From positions 1-64,000 of the forward strand of contig NZ_JAVFVT010000021.1 in NCBI RefSeq assembly GCF_030929555.1: a DNA stretch of 64,000 nucleotides, read 5' to 3'. Both the position numbers and the translations under genes were made by a program. Below the pieces are notes generated by a model. It saw only the letters and a program-made list of their open reading frames with translations. It searched no databases and was not told the DNA's origin. Of this stretch, positions 15,213 through 26,520 are shown in pieces (the first letter of the stretch is position 1; each line of letters opens with the position of its first letter). Source of the stretch: Paenibacillus sp. LHD-117 (lineage in GTDB: Bacteria > Bacillota > Bacilli > Paenibacillales > Paenibacillaceae).

Positions 15213-18200
15213 TTATTTGCCGCCTGCACGTGCAAGCTCGCGTTTGTTCGCTTCAAATGCCGCCAGAAGCGCATCTCCGCCCTGAAGACCGGTGTCTTCG
15301 GCTTTGCGAATCTGCTCGAGCATACGTTTGTAGTCTTTCGGAATGACCTTCACGAACTTATCAAGCGAAGCTTCCCAATCCGCAAGCACAGTCTCGCCAA
15401 TCGCGCTGTCCGTGTAACGGACATGGCTCTCGATCAAGCCGCGAAGCTCCGCGATGTCCTGCTCTTCCGCAACGCGCTCGAGAAGCACCATCTCCAGGTT
15501 GCAGTTGTTGTAGAATTCGCCTTTCGCATCGTAGACGTACGCGACGCCGCCAGACATGCCGGCTCCGAAGTTGCGTCCCGTACCGCCAAGGATAACGACT
15601 CGGCCGCCTGTCATATATTCGCAGCCATGGTCGCCTACGCCCTCGACAACAACGTTTACGCCGCTGTTCCGAACCGCGAAGCGTTCGCCCGCGATGCCGC
15701 GGATGTATGCTTGGCCGCCGGTAGCACCATACAATGCCGTGTTGCCGGTGACGACGTTGTCCTCTGCCGCGAATGTCGCTTTCGGCGATGGAGCGACGAT
15801 GATTTTGCCGCCGGATAAACCTTTGCCGAAATAGTCGTTCGTGTCGCCTTCGACAGACAACGTAATGCCTTTCGGCACGAACGCGCCAAAGCTTTGTCCG
15901 GCTGTTCCGACGAAGTGGTACCAGATCGTATCTTCAGGCAATCCATTGGCGCCGTAACGTCTCGTCACTTCGGATCCCAGAATCGTGCCGACTACGCGGT
16001 TCGTATTGAGAATCGGGAATGTCCCGCGCACACTCTCTCCGTTCTCAATCGCCGCCTTGGCGCTTGGAACAAGCTGCTGCACGTCGAGCGACAGCTCAAG
16101 ACCATGGTTCTGCGATTGAACGTTGTAACGGTAAGCTCCTTCTTCCGTCTCGCCCTCGTAGAGGATGCCGGATAAATCGAGGCCCTTCGCCTTGTAGTGC
16201 TCGACAAGCTGCTTCGTCTCCAGACGGTCTACGCGTCCGACCATCTCTTCGATCGTGCGGAAACCAAGCTCGGCCATAATTTCGCGCATCTCTTCCGCGA
16301 TGAAACGGAGGTAGTTGACAACATGGGACGGATCGCCCATGAACTTGGCCCGAAGCTCCGGATTCTGAGTCGCCACGCCAACCGGACAAGTGTCCAACTG
16401 ACATACGCGCATCATAACGCATCCAAGAACGATGAGCGGAGCCGTGGAGAAGCCGTATTCCTCGGCGCCGAGCAGCGCCGCGATTGCAACGTCGCGGCCG
16501 TTCATCATTTTACCGTCCGTCTCGATGACGACGCGGTCGCGCAGCTTATTCAGCATGAGCGTCTGATGCGTTTCGGCAAGACCAAGCTCCCAAGGCAGTC
16601 CCGCATGGCGGATCGAGCCCATCGGCGAAGCGCCAGTGCCTCCGTCGAAGCCGCTGACCATGATCACGTCGGCGCGGCCTTTGGCAACGCCTGCCGCGAT
16701 CGTGCCGACGCCTACCTCCGATACGAGCTTCACGTTAATGCGAGCGCGCGGGTTGGCGTTCTTCAGATCGTGAATCAACTCTGCCAGATCCTCGATGGAG
16801 TAAATATCGTGATGCGGCGGAGGCGAGATAAGGCCTACGCCAGGCGTCGAACCCCGAACTTCGGCAACCCAAGGATATACCTTCAGTCCTGGCAGCTGTC
16901 CGCCTTCGCCGGGCTTCGCGCCTTGCGCCATCTTGATTTGGATTTCGTCCGCGTTGACCAAGTAGTTGCTCGTGACGCCGAAGCGGCCCGACGCAACCTG
17001 CTTGATCGCACTGCGGCGTGAATCGCCGTTAGCGTCCGGAATGAAGCGCGCCGGATCTTCGCCGCCTTCGCCCGTATTGGACTTGCCGCCCAAGCGGTTC
17101 ATCGCGATCGCAAGACTTTCATGCGCTTCCTTGCTGATCGAGCCGAAGGACATCGCGCCGGTCTTGAACCGCTTCACAATGGACTCGACGGACTCGACTT
17201 CCTCGATCGAAACGGACACTCCGCCCTTCTTGAAGTCCAGCAGCGAACGCAGCGTCAGATGTTTGCGGTTCTCGCCTTGTACGAGCGCGGAGAACTTCTT
17301 GTACAACTTGTAGTCGTTCGCGCGTGATGCTATCTGCAGCGTATGGATCGTCTGCGGTGTGAACAGATGGTCCTCGCCGTCCTTGCGCCACTGGTAGTCG
17401 CCGCCGGAATCCAATTCCTTCTCGGAGCCTTCTTGTTCCGCGAAAGCGCGGTTATGATGCTTCAGCGTCTCTTCCGCGATCACGTCGAGGCCGATGCCAC
17501 CGATACGGGACGGCGTCCACGTAAAGTATTCGTTAATGACGTCTTCGCGAAGGCCGAGCGCCTCGAAGATTTGGGCGCCGCGGTATGACTGGATCGTCGA
17601 GATGCCCATTTTGGACAGAACCTTCACGACGCCTTTGGTCGCGCCTTTAATAAAGTTCTTCACCGCTTTGTCATGCGACACGCCTCTCAGCATGCCTTGG
17701 CGGATCATGTCGTCCAGCGATTCGAACGCCAGGTACGGGTTCACAGCGTTGACGCCGTAACCGAGAAGCAACGCGAAGTGATGCACTTCGCGCGGCTCGC
17801 CGGATTCGAGCAGAATCGCAACCTTCGTCCGTGTGCCTTGGCGAATCAAATGGTGATGCAGAGCGGATACGGCAAGCACCGCCGGTATCGCTGCATTCTC
17901 CTTGTCGACGCCGCGGTCTGACAGAATGAGCATATTATGGCCTTTGCCGATGACGCGATCCGCCGCTTCGCACAACGTCTTCAGCGCGGAACGCAATCCT
18001 TCTTCGCCTTCGCTCGCAGTGAAGAAAATCGGCAGCGTAATCGATTTGAAGCCCGGGCGGCGCACATGGCGCAGCTTGGCGAATTGTTCGTTGGACAGAA
18101 TCGGCGTGTCGAGCTTAATATGGCGGCAGCTCTCCGGCTCCGGGTTCAGCAGGTTGCGCTCCGGTCCGATCGTCGTTCCCGTCGACGTGATGATTTCTTC

Positions 18201-19817
18201 GCGAATCGCGTCGATCGGCGGGTTCGTAACTTGCGCGAACAGCTGCTTGAAATAGTTGTAAAGACGCTGCGGACGTTCCGACAATACGGCAAGCGGAGCG
18301 TCGTAGCCCATGGAAGCGATCGGCTCTTGGCCGCTGCCCGCCATCGGCTCCAGCACTTTGCGGATATCCTCGAACGTGTAACCGAATGCCTGTTGGCGCT
18401 GCTGAACCGTATCGTGGCTTGGCTCCGGCACTTCCGGCGCTTCCGGCAGGTCATCCAGGTTAACGAGATGCTCGTCGAGCCATTCGCGGTACGGATGCTC
18501 CGACGCGATCGCGGCTTTCACTTCCTCGTCCGAAATGATGCGGCCTTGCTCCGTATCGACGAGCAGCATGCGGCCAGGGCGCAGACGGTCCTTGTACAGG
18601 ATGTCTTCGGCCGGAATCTCGACGACGCCGGCTTCGGAGCCGAGGATGATATGATCGTCCTTCGTTACGTAATAACGGGCAGGACGCAAGCCGTTGCGGT
18701 CAAGCACTGCGCCGATCTGCGTGCCATCGGTGAAGCCCATGGCGGCAGGTCCGTCCCATGGCTCCATCAGCGTGCTGTGGTATTCGTAGAACGCCTTGCG
18801 GTCGTCGCTCATGCTTTCGTGTCCCGACCACGGCTCCGGCACCATCATCATCGCGACATGAGGCAAGGAACGGCCGGACAGGTGCAGGAACTCCAGCGTG
18901 TTGTCGAACATCGCCGTATCCGATCCATCCGGATTGATGATCGGCTTGATCTTCTCGAGATCGTCACCGAACAGCTCGGACGCGAACAGCGTCTGACGGG
19001 CATGCATCCAGTTCACGTTGCCGCGAAGCGTATTGATCTCGCCGTTGTGGATCAGGTAATGGAACGGATGCGCCCGCTCCCAGCTCGGGAACGTATTCGT
19101 ACTAAAACGGGAATGCACTAAAGCCATAGCAGACACGACAGTCTCGTCGTTCAATTCCAAGTAGAACGAACGTACTTGCTCCGTTGTCAACATGCCTTTG
19201 TAGACGATCTTCTTGGACGAAAGGCTGGAGAAATAGAACATGTTGCCTCCGTCTTTGCCCGCGTATCGGATCACGAGCTCCGCACGTTTGCGGATTACGT
19301 ACAGTTTGCGCTCGAACGCCAGCGTCTCCTTCAGATCGGCGTTCTTGCCGATGAACAGCTGACGGACGTACGGCTTAACGGCCAGCGCGGATGCGCCCAG
19401 CTTCTCGTCGTTTGTCGGAACCGTGCGCCAGCCGATCAGCGACTGGTTCTCTTCGGCGATAATGCTCTCGACTTCGCGCTCGATGGCGGCGCGAGCGGTC
19501 TCGTCATGCGGCATAAAGATCATGCCTACGGCGTATTCGCCTTCCTGTGGAAGCGAGATGCCTTGTTTCTCAAGCTCGGCGGAGAAAAACGCGTGAGGAA
19601 TCTGAAGCAGGATACCTGCCCCGTCACCCGTGTTCGGTTCGCTTCCCTGGCCGCCGCGATGCTCCATGTTCTCGAGCAGATGCAGCGCCTGGCGAATGAC
19701 CTTATGCGATTTAACCCCCTTGATGCTGGCTACGAAGCCCATTCCGCACGCGTCTTTCTCGAACTGCGGATCATATAGTCCTTGCTTAGGCGGCAATCCC
19801 AAAATATTTTCTTTCAT
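15213..19817 (-). CDS. gltB: Glutamate synthase (NADPH), large subunit
   Basis: The 1534-residue protein is full length for the family (called GltA in Bacillus). A class II glutamine amidotransferase domain starts after a short propeptide at CGMGFVAS (mature Cys near residue 24), followed by the central domain, the FMN/2-oxoglutarate domain with a cysteine cluster for the 3Fe-4S centre ([15 protein letters not shown] near 1134), and the GXGXG beta-helix. It makes two glutamates from glutamine and 2-oxoglutarate. The ATG at 19817 is favoured; an in-frame TTG four codons earlier touches the ribosome site. The small subunit (GltD type) is not adjacent: the next gene downstream is the ABC ATPase. 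Confidence 0.96.
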   Translation of the reverse strand: MKENILGLPPKQGLYDPQFEKDACGMGFVASIKGVKSHKVIRQALHLLENMEHRGGQGSEPNTGDGAGILLQIPHAFFSAELEKQGISLPQEGEYAVGMIFMPHDETARAAIEREVESIIAEENQSLIGWRTVPTNDEKLGASALAVKPYVRQLFIGKNADLKETLAFERKLYVIRKRAELVIRYAGKDGGNMFYFSSLSSKKIVYKGMLTTEQVRSFYLELNDETVVSAMALVHSRFSTNTFPSWERAHPFHYLIHNGEINTLRGNVNWMHARQTLFASELFGDDLEKIKPIINPDGSDTAMFDNTLEFLHLSGRSLPHVAMMMVPEPWSGHESMSDDRKAFYEYHSTLMEPWDGPAAMGFTDGTQIGAVLDRNGLRPARYYVTKDDHIILGSEAGVVEIPAEDILYKDRLRPGRMLLVDTEQGRIISDEEVKAAIASEHPYREWLDEHLVNLDDLPEAPEVPEPSHDTVQQRQQAFGYTFEDIRKVLEPMAGSGQEPIASMGYDAPLAVLSERPQRLYNYFKQLFAQVTNPPIDAIREEIITSTGTTIGPERNLLNPEPESCRHIKLDTPILSNEQFAKLRHVRRPGFKSITLPIFFTASEGEEGLRSALKTLCEAADRVIGKGHNMLILSDRGVDKENAAIPAVLAVSALHHHLIRQGTRTKVAILLESGEPREVHHFALLLGYGVNAVNPYLAFESLDDMIRQGMLRGVSHDKAVKNFIKGATKGVVKVLSKMGISTIQSYRGAQIFEALGLREDVINEYFTWTPSRIGGIGLDVIAEETLKHHNRAFAEQEGSEKELDSGGDYQWRKDGEDHLFTPQTIHTLQIASRANDYKLYKKFSALVQGENRKHLTLRSLLDFKKGGVSVSIEEVESVESIVKRFKTGAMSFGSISKEAHESLAIAMNRLGGKSNTGEGGEDPARFIPDANGDSRRSAIKQVASGRFGVTSNYLVNADEIQIKMAQGAKPGEGGQLPGLKVYPWVAEVRGSTPGVGLISPPPHHDIYSIEDLAELIHDLKNANPRARINVKLVSEVGVGTIAAGVAKGRADVIMVSGFDGGTGASPMGSIRHAGLPWELGLAETHQTLMLNKLRDRVVIETDGKMMNGRDVAIAALLGAEEYGFSTAPLIVLGCVMMRVCQLDTCPVGVATQNPELRAKFMGDPSHVVNYLRFIAEEMREIMAELGFRTIEEMVGRVDRLETKQLVEHYKAKGLDLSGILYEGETEEGAYRYNVQSQNHGLELSLDVQQLVPSAKAAIENGESVRGTFPILNTNRVVGTILGSEVTRRYGANGLPEDTIWYHFVGTAGQSFGAFVPKGITLSVEGDTNDYFGKGLSGGKIIVAPSPKATFAAEDNVVTGNTALYGATGGQAYIRGIAGERFAVRNSGVNVVVEGVGDHGCEYMTGGRVVILGGTGRNFGAGMSGGVAYVYDAKGEFYNNCNLEMVLLERVAEEQDIAELRGLIESHVRYTDSAIGETVLADWEASLDKFVKVIPKDYKRMLEQIRKAEDTGLQGGDALLAAFEANKRELARAGGK

Positions 19818-20250
19818 TGTAGTCTGCAACCTCTCTATCAGAAGATTTTTGGGTAAGCAATAAAAATTCCAAGCGAACGAATGATGTCGATTTCTGGCTG
19901 CGTTAAGCGCGTTTCGCGTTGAAATGTAAGAACCTTCCCCGCATTTCGGCGAATCGGACTCTCAGAGTGGAAAATAACCCGGCTTGATCACTTAATTGGC
20001 TTCATTTTTGGCTTGGATTATCATAGAATGGTAGGGGACGAGGCTCATCCGCCTGCTCCTTGCCATTCACTTGCCATACCGTTGCTAAGCGATTATTATA
20101 TGATTTTAACATCAGGGCAAATCGGAATCAATTTAATATTTTTTATTACCACAATAGAAATATTCAGTTACGATTCTGGCGTGGCAAGATTCCGACAAGG
20201 TTCGGCGGGAGCGACACGAGTTCGACTAGAGTGGTGAAGCTTTAGTTTTA
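19818..20250. other. Gene-free region upstream of gltB
   Basis: No convincing coding frame. On the minus strand a TATGATAAT-like -10 box (about 20016-20026) lies some 200 bases before gltB, but its -35 is poor. I see no clear GltC or TnrA site and no riboswitch. The region is A+T-rich around 20095-20165. The repeat copy at 20257-20422 begins at its right-hand edge. Confidence 0.5.
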
Positions 20251-20256
20251 GTGCAA

Positions 20257-20422
20257 GTTCAAAAAGTCCGCTTTTCAGCACCGAGAAAATTGAATGAAGC
20301 TAGGAAATGAGGAGCGGAGCGTAGTGGAGCTACGTGAGCACCGGAAGTTCCGGCTGAATTCAAGTTTCGATGTCGAATAAGCTACCCGATATTCTTCGTG
20401 ATCAAAAGTGGACTTTTTGAAC
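20257..20422 (-). repeat. MITE-like element, short class (copy A)
   Basis: A 166-bp element with perfect 13-bp terminal inverted repeats GTTCAAAAAGTCC / GGACTTTTTGAAC. Its orientation is opposite to copies B, C and D. Flanks read CTAAAAGAGGTT (as seen from the element's left end), matching the outer sequence of other copies. It sits in the divergent region between gltB and the GDSL hydrolase gene, about 40 bases before the latter's start. Confidence 0.85.
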
Positions 20423-20462
20423 AACCTCTTTTAGACCATTTTATCAAAAGGGCGTGTAGAGA

Positions 20463-21794
20463 TTGTATAGTAAATTCAGGAATTCGCTGAGGAAGACGGC
20501 GAGCGGCGCCTTGGCCGTGGCCATGCTGCTCTCGGCAGGCACGGCGTTCGCCGAACCGGACGCGGCGGCAGCAGACGCAACCGGCAGTACATATGACATC
20601 GTGGTGATAGGCGACTCGCTGGCCGCGGGCTACCAGAAAGGCTTCACGGAACAATCCGTTCCGTACGGTTATGCCGAGCATGTATTCGAGCAAGCGCTGT
20701 TCCAGGGTCTTCGGGCCGAATACAGCAATTACGGCGTGATCGGGCTCAGAACCGAGGGGCTGGCCAAATGGCTGCAGGCTTCCATCGAGGGGTTGGAAGT
20801 TACGGAGTCGGACATTCAAGCCAATCTGCCGGATCCGAGGGCGGAAGACATGCTCGCGGACTTGACCGGCACGCTTGCGCACGATATTCGCGATGCGGAA
20901 ACAGTACTTATCTCGATCGGCGGGAACGACTTCCTCGGTCTCGTGAACGAGCTGGGGATGGATACGAACATCGGCGCACTGCCGGAAAACGAGAAGGCGG
21001 CACTTCAATCGGAGCTTGATTTGCTGATCGACAATTACGAAACGAAACTGGACGGCGTCCTGGAGATGATCGGCAAGCTGCAACCGAACGCCGAAGTGGT
21101 GATCGCAAATCAATACTTGCCACTTCCTTTCATGAAGATCAAGGGCGAGATTACCTATTTAAAGGTAGCTGGGTCCACAGCGTTATTCCTGAAGGATGGC
21201 CAGACGCAGTTGAATGCAAGGTTAAGCGAGCTTGCGAAGGCTCACGGCGACAAAGGGCTTTCGATCAAAATCAGCGACGCCGCCTCCGCGATCGAGAAAA
21301 GCATCCTCACGCTGACATCGATCTCCGACGGCGACATTCATCCGACGGCCGACGGATATGCCGCGCTGGGCAAAGCTTATGCCGAGCAGCTATGGGGCGA
21401 ATACAAATCGGTGAAGCCGCGTGTGGCGGGCGTACCGATATCGGTCGTCGTGAATGGCAAGGAAATCATTTCGAAATATGCTCCCGTTATTAAGAAAGAC
21501 CGGACTTTCCTAGCCGTCCGGGATATTACGGACGCGATGGGGGCCGACCTCAAGTGGAACGCGGCGACGTCGACAGCGAGCATTACGCTGGATGGACGCA
21601 CCGTCGATATTACGGTCGGAGCCAAGACGATCCGAGTGAATGGCAAGACCGTACCGCTTAATGCGGAGCCTGCTTACCTGCAGCAATTCGCCGGCGAGAA
21701 GAAGACGTATCTGCCTCTTGCCGCTTTATCGGAAGGCTTGGGTTTCCAAGTAGAATACCGCCACGAACAAAAAATCGCATTCATTAACTCGTAA
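20463..21794 (+). CDS. Secreted SGNH/GDSL hydrolase with C-terminal copper amine oxidase-like domain
   Basis: The 443-residue product has a signal peptide (MYSKFRNSLRKTASG, then ALAVAMLLSAGTAFA), an SGNH esterase domain with GDSLAAG near residue 51 (Ser nucleophile 52), GGND near 157 and a DGDIHPTADG block (catalytic Asp and His), then a C-terminal copper-amine-oxidase N-domain-like module (about 325-443, VSVVVNGKEI..., FLAVRDITDAMG). The latter is a common Paenibacillaceae surface module. It probably deacylates a carbohydrate or lipid outside the cell. The start is TTG at 20463, with AAAAGGG upstream. Confidence 0.9.
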   Translation: MYSKFRNSLRKTASGALAVAMLLSAGTAFAEPDAAAADATGSTYDIVVIGDSLAAGYQKGFTEQSVPYGYAEHVFEQALFQGLRAEYSNYGVIGLRTEGLAKWLQASIEGLEVTESDIQANLPDPRAEDMLADLTGTLAHDIRDAETVLISIGGNDFLGLVNELGMDTNIGALPENEKAALQSELDLLIDNYETKLDGVLEMIGKLQPNAEVVIANQYLPLPFMKIKGEITYLKVAGSTALFLKDGQTQLNARLSELAKAHGDKGLSIKISDAASAIEKSILTLTSISDGDIHPTADGYAALGKAYAEQLWGEYKSVKPRVAGVPISVVVNGKEIISKYAPVIKKDRTFLAVRDITDAMGADLKWNAATSTASITLDGRTVDITVGAKTIRVNGKTVPLNAEPAYLQQFAGEKKTYLPLAALSEGLGFQVEYRHEQKIAFINS

Positions 21795-22187
21795 TTATAA
21801 TTTATATTCTTTCTCCAACTGGCGAATCGATTCAAGCGCCTTGGCCGTCCAGCGGTTCAATCGGTCGAGCGACTGGATCGATGACGTTACCGCCGCTCTC
21901 AACGACTCGGTATAATTCGGCACTTCGCCCGCGTAAGGCTGTAAATCCCGAATCAGAACCGTCGTTTTCTCCGTATAACTTAACGCGCGGCGTTCATGGA
22001 ACATGGCGACATCCGGGTTGTAGGGCTGATGAAGATCCCCCTGCTCCGGATGTGCCAGCACTGCCAGCACTTTCACTAGTGCGCGTGGACCGTTCAGCTC
22101 CATCAGCTCGGCCACGTAACGCCCGGAACGGACCTCCGCTTGCACGATATCTCCAGCCTGATAGTCCATTGCTTCTTTGCTTATCAT
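21795..22187 (-). CDS. kapB: Kinase-associated lipoprotein B-type protein KapB
   Basis: The 130-residue protein matches the KapB family throughout: GDIVQAEVRSGRYVAEL near the N-terminus, HERRALSYTEKTTV in the middle and a C-terminal helix. In B. subtilis KapB is needed for the phosphorelay kinase KinB to act in sporulation initiation. The start at 22187 (MISKEAM) is 8 bases from GGAGG; an ATG five codons earlier overlaps that site. A membrane kinase resembling KinB lies at 41798-43477. The gene is convergent with the GDSL hydrolase gene, the two stops being adjacent. Confidence 0.9.
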   Translation of the reverse strand: MISKEAMDYQAGDIVQAEVRSGRYVAELMELNGPRALVKVLAVLAHPEQGDLHQPYNPDVAMFHERRALSYTEKTTVLIRDLQPYAGEVPNYTESLRAAVTSSIQSLDRLNRWTAKALESIRQLEKEYKL

Positions 22188-22343
22188 ATCGGTATCCTCC
22201 ATTAATTAAGTACTTCCGTCTACATCGGATGTTTACAATTTCTTATATGGTAAAATAACCTTAAATTATTATCAAGCTTCATAGATATGCTTGTATTAAC
22301 CTAACACGCGAAGTAATATGGAAATAGAAAAGTAGGTGAGGAT

Positions 22344-23459
22344 ATGCGAAAGAAGAGAGTGCTTCTGCTTTCGGAAGGGTTTGGCTCCGGCCATACGCAA
22401 GCAGCATACGCGCTCGCTGTGGGACTTAAGCAGCTATGCCCTAGCGTCTCCGCCAGGGTAATCGAACTAGGGAAATTTCTTAATCCCGTCATAGGTCCAT
22501 GGATCGTATCTGCCTATCGCAAGACAGTAAGCAGCCAGCCGAAGATGGTCGGGCTCATGTACCGAAGCAACTATAAAAAGCCGACGAACCGCTTCACTCA
22601 GCTTGCTCTGCATCGCATGTTCTATACGCAGACCTCCCAAGTTATCGCACAGCTTAAGCCTGACTTGATCATATGCACGCATCCCGTCCCGAACACCGTC
22701 GTGGCGAGATTGAAGCGACTCGGACTCGATATGCCTTTATATACGCTGATTACGGACTATGACGCCCACGGCTCGTGGGTGAGCCAGGAAGTCAACCAGT
22801 ATTTGGTTTCGACGCAGCAGGTGAAGCAGCGTTTGGTGGACAAAGGGGTCGATCCTGAGCGCGTCAACGTGACCGGTATTCCCGTCCATCCGAATTTCTG
22901 GAAGCATACCAACCGCGAAGAGGTTCGCCGGCAATTCGAGCTGCGCGACATGCCCACCGCGCTGGTCATGGGCGGCGGTTGGGGCATTTTGTACGAAGAC
23001 AGCGCCCTCTCTTACATGACCAAGTGGCGCGAATCCACGCAGCTCATCTTCTGCGTCGGCTCCAACGAGAAGATGAAGGAGAAGATGCTTGCCGACCCGA
23101 TGTTCCAGCATCCCAACATCCGGATCATGGGGTTCACTCGGGAAGTAAGCAAACTTATGGACGCCGCAGACCTGCTCGTGACCAAACCCGGCGGCATGAC
23201 ATGCACCGAGGGAATGAGCAAAGCGCTGCCGATGCTGTTTTACGAGCCGATTCCCGGCCAGGAAGAAGAAAATTGCGAGTACTTTATCAACAACGGGTTC
23301 GGGGAGATGCTCGATTCGAACGATACGGTCGACCGATGGTTCAAGCTCATTCACGACGCCGAGCGGTCTAGCCGGTTCCGCGAGCTGCTTCTGAAGAAAC
23401 GCGACGAGCAATACGACGCGATGAAATGCCCGAATGCCGTTCTGCAATTGATGCAGTGA
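22344..23459 (+). CDS. MGDG synthase-like glycosyltransferase (UgtP-type, GT28)
   Basis: The 371-residue protein begins with the family opening VLLLSEGFGSGHTQAA (MGDG synthase domain), has the linker QVIAQLKPDLIICTHPVPN, and a C-terminal GT28 donor-binding half with GGGWG near residue 212 and TKPGGMTCTE near 287. Relatives transfer sugar from UDP-glucose to diacylglycerol; in B. subtilis UgtP makes the anchor for lipoteichoic acid. The acceptor here is inferred. AGGTGAGG precedes the ATG. It diverges from kapB. Confidence 0.88.
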   Translation: MRKKRVLLLSEGFGSGHTQAAYALAVGLKQLCPSVSARVIELGKFLNPVIGPWIVSAYRKTVSSQPKMVGLMYRSNYKKPTNRFTQLALHRMFYTQTSQVIAQLKPDLIICTHPVPNTVVARLKRLGLDMPLYTLITDYDAHGSWVSQEVNQYLVSTQQVKQRLVDKGVDPERVNVTGIPVHPNFWKHTNREEVRRQFELRDMPTALVMGGGWGILYEDSALSYMTKWRESTQLIFCVGSNEKMKEKMLADPMFQHPNIRIMGFTREVSKLMDAADLLVTKPGGMTCTEGMSKALPMLFYEPIPGQEEENCEYFINNGFGEMLDSNDTVDRWFKLIHDAERSSRFRELLLKKRDEQYDAMKCPNAVLQLMQ

Positions 23460-23539
23460 CGGCTTTATTTTTCCTGTCGTGTGGGCAAAATGAGAAAACC
23501 GTATATGATGGACAATAGACAATTGAGGAGCTGACGGGG

Positions 23540-24955
23540 ATGCATTCGCAAATGACAGACGGCAAAACCATTATTTTGAGGTTGGAAATCGATACGGCCA
23601 AGGGACAGTTCGGAAAAGCCGCTACCGCGATCGAGCAAGCGAAGGGCGACATCGTCGCCATCGACGTCATACATACCGACAAGAACAAAAGCGTGCGCGA
23701 CTTGACCGTCAAAATTACGGAGCAAGGAGCGACCGCGCGGCTGACCGAAGCGCTGAAGAACGTTCCAGGCGTTCGATTGCTGCACATCTCGGATCGTACG
23801 TTCCTTCTCCACTTGGGAGGCAAAATCACGATTCAGCCGAAGACGCCGATCCAGAATCGCGACGACCTCTCCCGCGTCTACACGCCGGACGTCGCCCGTG
23901 TATGCGAAGCGATCCGCGAGGAACCTTCCAAAGCCCACACGCTGACAATCAAGCGGAATACGGTAGCAGTCGTTTCGGACGGAAGCGCCGTGCTTGGCCT
24001 CGGCAACATCGGACCTTATGCAGCCATGCCCGTCATGGAAGGGAAAGCGATGCTGTTCAAGCAATTCGCGGACGTTGACGCCTTCCCGATCTGCCTCGAT
24101 ACGCAGGATACGGAGGAAGTGATCGCCGCGGTCAAAGCGTTAGCACCGGCTTTCGGCGGCATTAACCTCGAGGATATCTCCGCGCCCCGCTGCTTCGAGA
24201 TCGAGCAGCGGCTTCGCGAGGAGCTCGATATTCCGGTATTCCACGACGATCAGCATGGAACGGCCGTCGTCCTGTATGCGGGACTGCTGAACGCGCTCAA
24301 ACTTACGGGTCGGACGCTAAGCGAATCGCGCATCGTCATTTGCGGCATCGGCGCGGCCGGCACGGCCTGCACGAAGATGCTGCTCGCCGGGGGCGCTCGG
24401 CATGTCATCGGCGTAGACCGCGCCGGCATTCTGAACGCGGACGAAACATACGAAAACGCCATGTGGCAATGGTATGCGGATAATACGAATCCGGAGCGCC
24501 GCAAAGGCGGATTAAAAGAAGCGCTCGAGAACGCTGACGTGTTCATCGGCGTTTCCGCCGGGAAGCTGCTAAGCAGAGAACATGTGCTCAGCATGGCGCC
24601 GGAACCGATCGTGTTCGCGATGGCGAATCCGGAGCCCGAGATCAGGCCGGAGCTGGTAGAGGATATCGTTGGCGTCTTCGCCACCGGGCGCTCCGATTAC
24701 CCGAACCAGATCAACAACGTGCTCTGCTTCCCTGGCATCTTCCGCGGCGCGCTCGACAGCCGCGCGCCGCTCATCAACGAAGAGATGAAGCTTGCCGCGG
24801 CGGAAGCGATCGCGTCGGTCATTAGCGATGACGAACTGAACCGTATGTATATCGTTCCTAGCGTATTTAACACAAAGGTCGTGGAAGAAGTGCGCCGGCG
24901 CGTCATCGCCGCCGCGCAGCGCAGCGGCTTGTCCCGCCGCAAACTGCGGGACTAG
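23540..24955 (+). CDS. NAD(P)-dependent malic enzyme with N-terminal ACT domain
   Basis: The 471-residue enzyme has an ACT-like regulatory domain (about residues 8-82), the malic enzyme catalytic half (SRVYTPDVARVCEAI; DGSAVLGLGNIGP; FHDDQHGTAVV near 236) and an NAD-binding half (VICGIGAAGTACTKM near 265). It decarboxylates malate to pyruvate, as in the B. subtilis YtsJ/MalS/MaeA enzymes. The ACT domain is present in some Firmicute members and suggests allosteric control by a small molecule. The neighbouring GT and MFS genes have no obvious link. Confidence 0.93.
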   Translation: MHSQMTDGKTIILRLEIDTAKGQFGKAATAIEQAKGDIVAIDVIHTDKNKSVRDLTVKITEQGATARLTEALKNVPGVRLLHISDRTFLLHLGGKITIQPKTPIQNRDDLSRVYTPDVARVCEAIREEPSKAHTLTIKRNTVAVVSDGSAVLGLGNIGPYAAMPVMEGKAMLFKQFADVDAFPICLDTQDTEEVIAAVKALAPAFGGINLEDISAPRCFEIEQRLREELDIPVFHDDQHGTAVVLYAGLLNALKLTGRTLSESRIVICGIGAAGTACTKMLLAGGARHVIGVDRAGILNADETYENAMWQWYADNTNPERRKGGLKEALENADVFIGVSAGKLLSREHVLSMAPEPIVFAMANPEPEIRPELVEDIVGVFATGRSDYPNQINNVLCFPGIFRGALDSRAPLINEEMKLAAAEAIASVISDDELNRMYIVPSVFNTKVVEEVRRRVIAAAQRSGLSRRKLRD

Positions 24956-24956
24956 A

Positions 24957-26195
24957 CTAGCTGCTGTTCGCGGACTTGCGGATCGGAACGGGCGAACGAT
25001 GCATCCGTTTGCGGTACAGCATTACGGCCGTTCCCGCTCCGATCATAATGATTCCGGTCGCGACGAAGATCCAGTTCAAACCAAGGAATAATCCTAACAG
25101 ACCGCCAATCAGAGGCCCCAGCATGGAGCCGAACTGGTTGGCGCTTGCCGTTAGGCCGAAGGAACGGCCGCGGAACTGCTCGTCCGTGTTTTGTACCATT
25201 AGCGTATTGACAATCGGCACGACGCCCGCCATGAACAAGCCGAATAGAAATTGTACCGCCGCGAACACCCACAGCGCTTCCACGAAATATTGCATGCAAA
25301 CGACCGTTCCCGCGCTTATCAAGCAGAACACCAGAATACGGTAGTATCCTTTCCGTTCGCCAAGCCTGCCCCACACCGGTGAAGCCACGATACCCGCGAT
25401 ACCGATCAAGGATAATACAAGTCCCGCGGACAGCATCGCTCCCTTCTCTCCTCCCAGATCGGCAATATGAAGCGCCAGCTGCGGCTGAATCATATTAATG
25501 GACAGCTGGAAGACGACTAGCACGAGCAGCATGCTGATAAGCCCCTTGTTGCGAAATGCCATCCGGTAAGTGAAAGGTTCCTTCTTCTTGGACACCGATT
25601 CGCTCGCTGGAGCTGCCTGAGCCGGCTTGCCTTCCCTCACCCAGAAAATAACTGCTACGCTGGCCGTGAATATGATAATCGCAGCCGCGATGAACGAGCG
25701 GCGTATGCCGAACGCTTCCGCCAGCACGCCGCCGAACAGAGGTCCGAGAATGCCGCCCGTCATCGTTCCCGCCTGCATCATGCCCAGGCTTGAGCCAAGC
25801 TTCTCCTTCGGGGCGATCGTGGCGACGATCGACATGGACGCCGGCACGAAACCGCCCACGAACCCTTGCATCATCCGTACGCCGACAAGCTGCCAAGGCG
25901 TTTGGACAAACGCGAATAACGCATAGATGATCGCCAAGCTTATGCCTGCCCGAATGACCATTTTCCTCTTGCCGAACTTATCGGCCATCATCCCCCACAG
26001 CGGAGCCATCACCGCCCCCATCAGGAACGCGGAGGAATGGACGATTCCCGCCCACAGATTGACCGAGCCTTTGTCCACGCCAAGATCGAACAGGAAGAGG
26101 GGGAGGAACGGGATCGACATCGTATAGCTGGAACTGCAAAACAACACGCCGAACCATAAAATCCACATTGTACGTCTCCAAGGCTCCATTTGCAT
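24957..26195 (-). CDS. MFS transporter (multidrug efflux-like)
   Basis: The 412-residue protein has 12 predicted membrane segments and MFS signatures: the loop-2 motif GMMADKFGKRKM near residue 62, the motif-C region GTMTGGILGPLFGG near 141, and a second loop motif GRLGERKGYYR near 276. It resembles the MdtG/TetA group of drug-proton antiporters. It is convergent with the malic enzyme gene, their stops almost touching. The substrate cannot be told from the sequence. Confidence 0.9.
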   Translation of the reverse strand: MQMEPWRRTMWILWFGVLFCSSSYTMSIPFLPLFLFDLGVDKGSVNLWAGIVHSSAFLMGAVMAPLWGMMADKFGKRKMVIRAGISLAIIYALFAFVQTPWQLVGVRMMQGFVGGFVPASMSIVATIAPKEKLGSSLGMMQAGTMTGGILGPLFGGVLAEAFGIRRSFIAAAIIIFTASVAVIFWVREGKPAQAAPASESVSKKKEPFTYRMAFRNKGLISMLLVLVVFQLSINMIQPQLALHIADLGGEKGAMLSAGLVLSLIGIAGIVASPVWGRLGERKGYYRILVFCLISAGTVVCMQYFVEALWVFAAVQFLFGLFMAGVVPIVNTLMVQNTDEQFRGRSFGLTASANQFGSMLGPLIGGLLGLFLGLNWIFVATGIIMIGAGTAVMLYRKRMHRSPVPIRKSANSS

Positions 26196-26520
26196 ACGTT
26201 AATCTTGATCTCCCTTCACCGATTCTTCTTGATTGTTCCGTAATCGTCCGTTGCCATTTCGCATAATTTCAACTATACGCCTCCATGAGCGCAACTTCAA
26301 AAAGCGGATAACGCCGCATTCGCAAGGAAACCCGCTCCAAGCTTCGTTGAATGGCCGATTATCGGTTTATTCGAACGAAAATTGGTTGAAACGTTTCTCT
26401 CCTTTGAACGTAACATCCAAGTGTTCCTGTTACTTCTATGCCTTCCTTCCGTTCAAGGCGACGAAAGAGCAACGGTGTGCTATACTGAACAGGCAAGCTG
26501 AACGAAAAGGAGCCTACTTC
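26196..26520. other. Divergent intergenic region between the MFS and VTT genes
   Basis: No coding frame of note. Near 26478-26486 an extended -10 box (TG-C-TATACT) lies about 35 bases before the VTT gene and is a plausible promoter. The long frame opening at 26233 is not supported by a ribosome site; the VTT gene's own start at 26521 is. Confidence 0.5.

Noticed and set aside
20013-20237. Open frame of 74 codons upstream of the GDSL hydrolase
   Set aside because: No ribosome site, A+T-rich low-quality composition, and it runs toward the repeat element. It looks like non-coding DNA.
19830-20250. Riboswitch upstream of gltB
   Set aside because: I looked for glutamine-type and T-box motifs and found no conserved core. 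The leader is long but not convincing.
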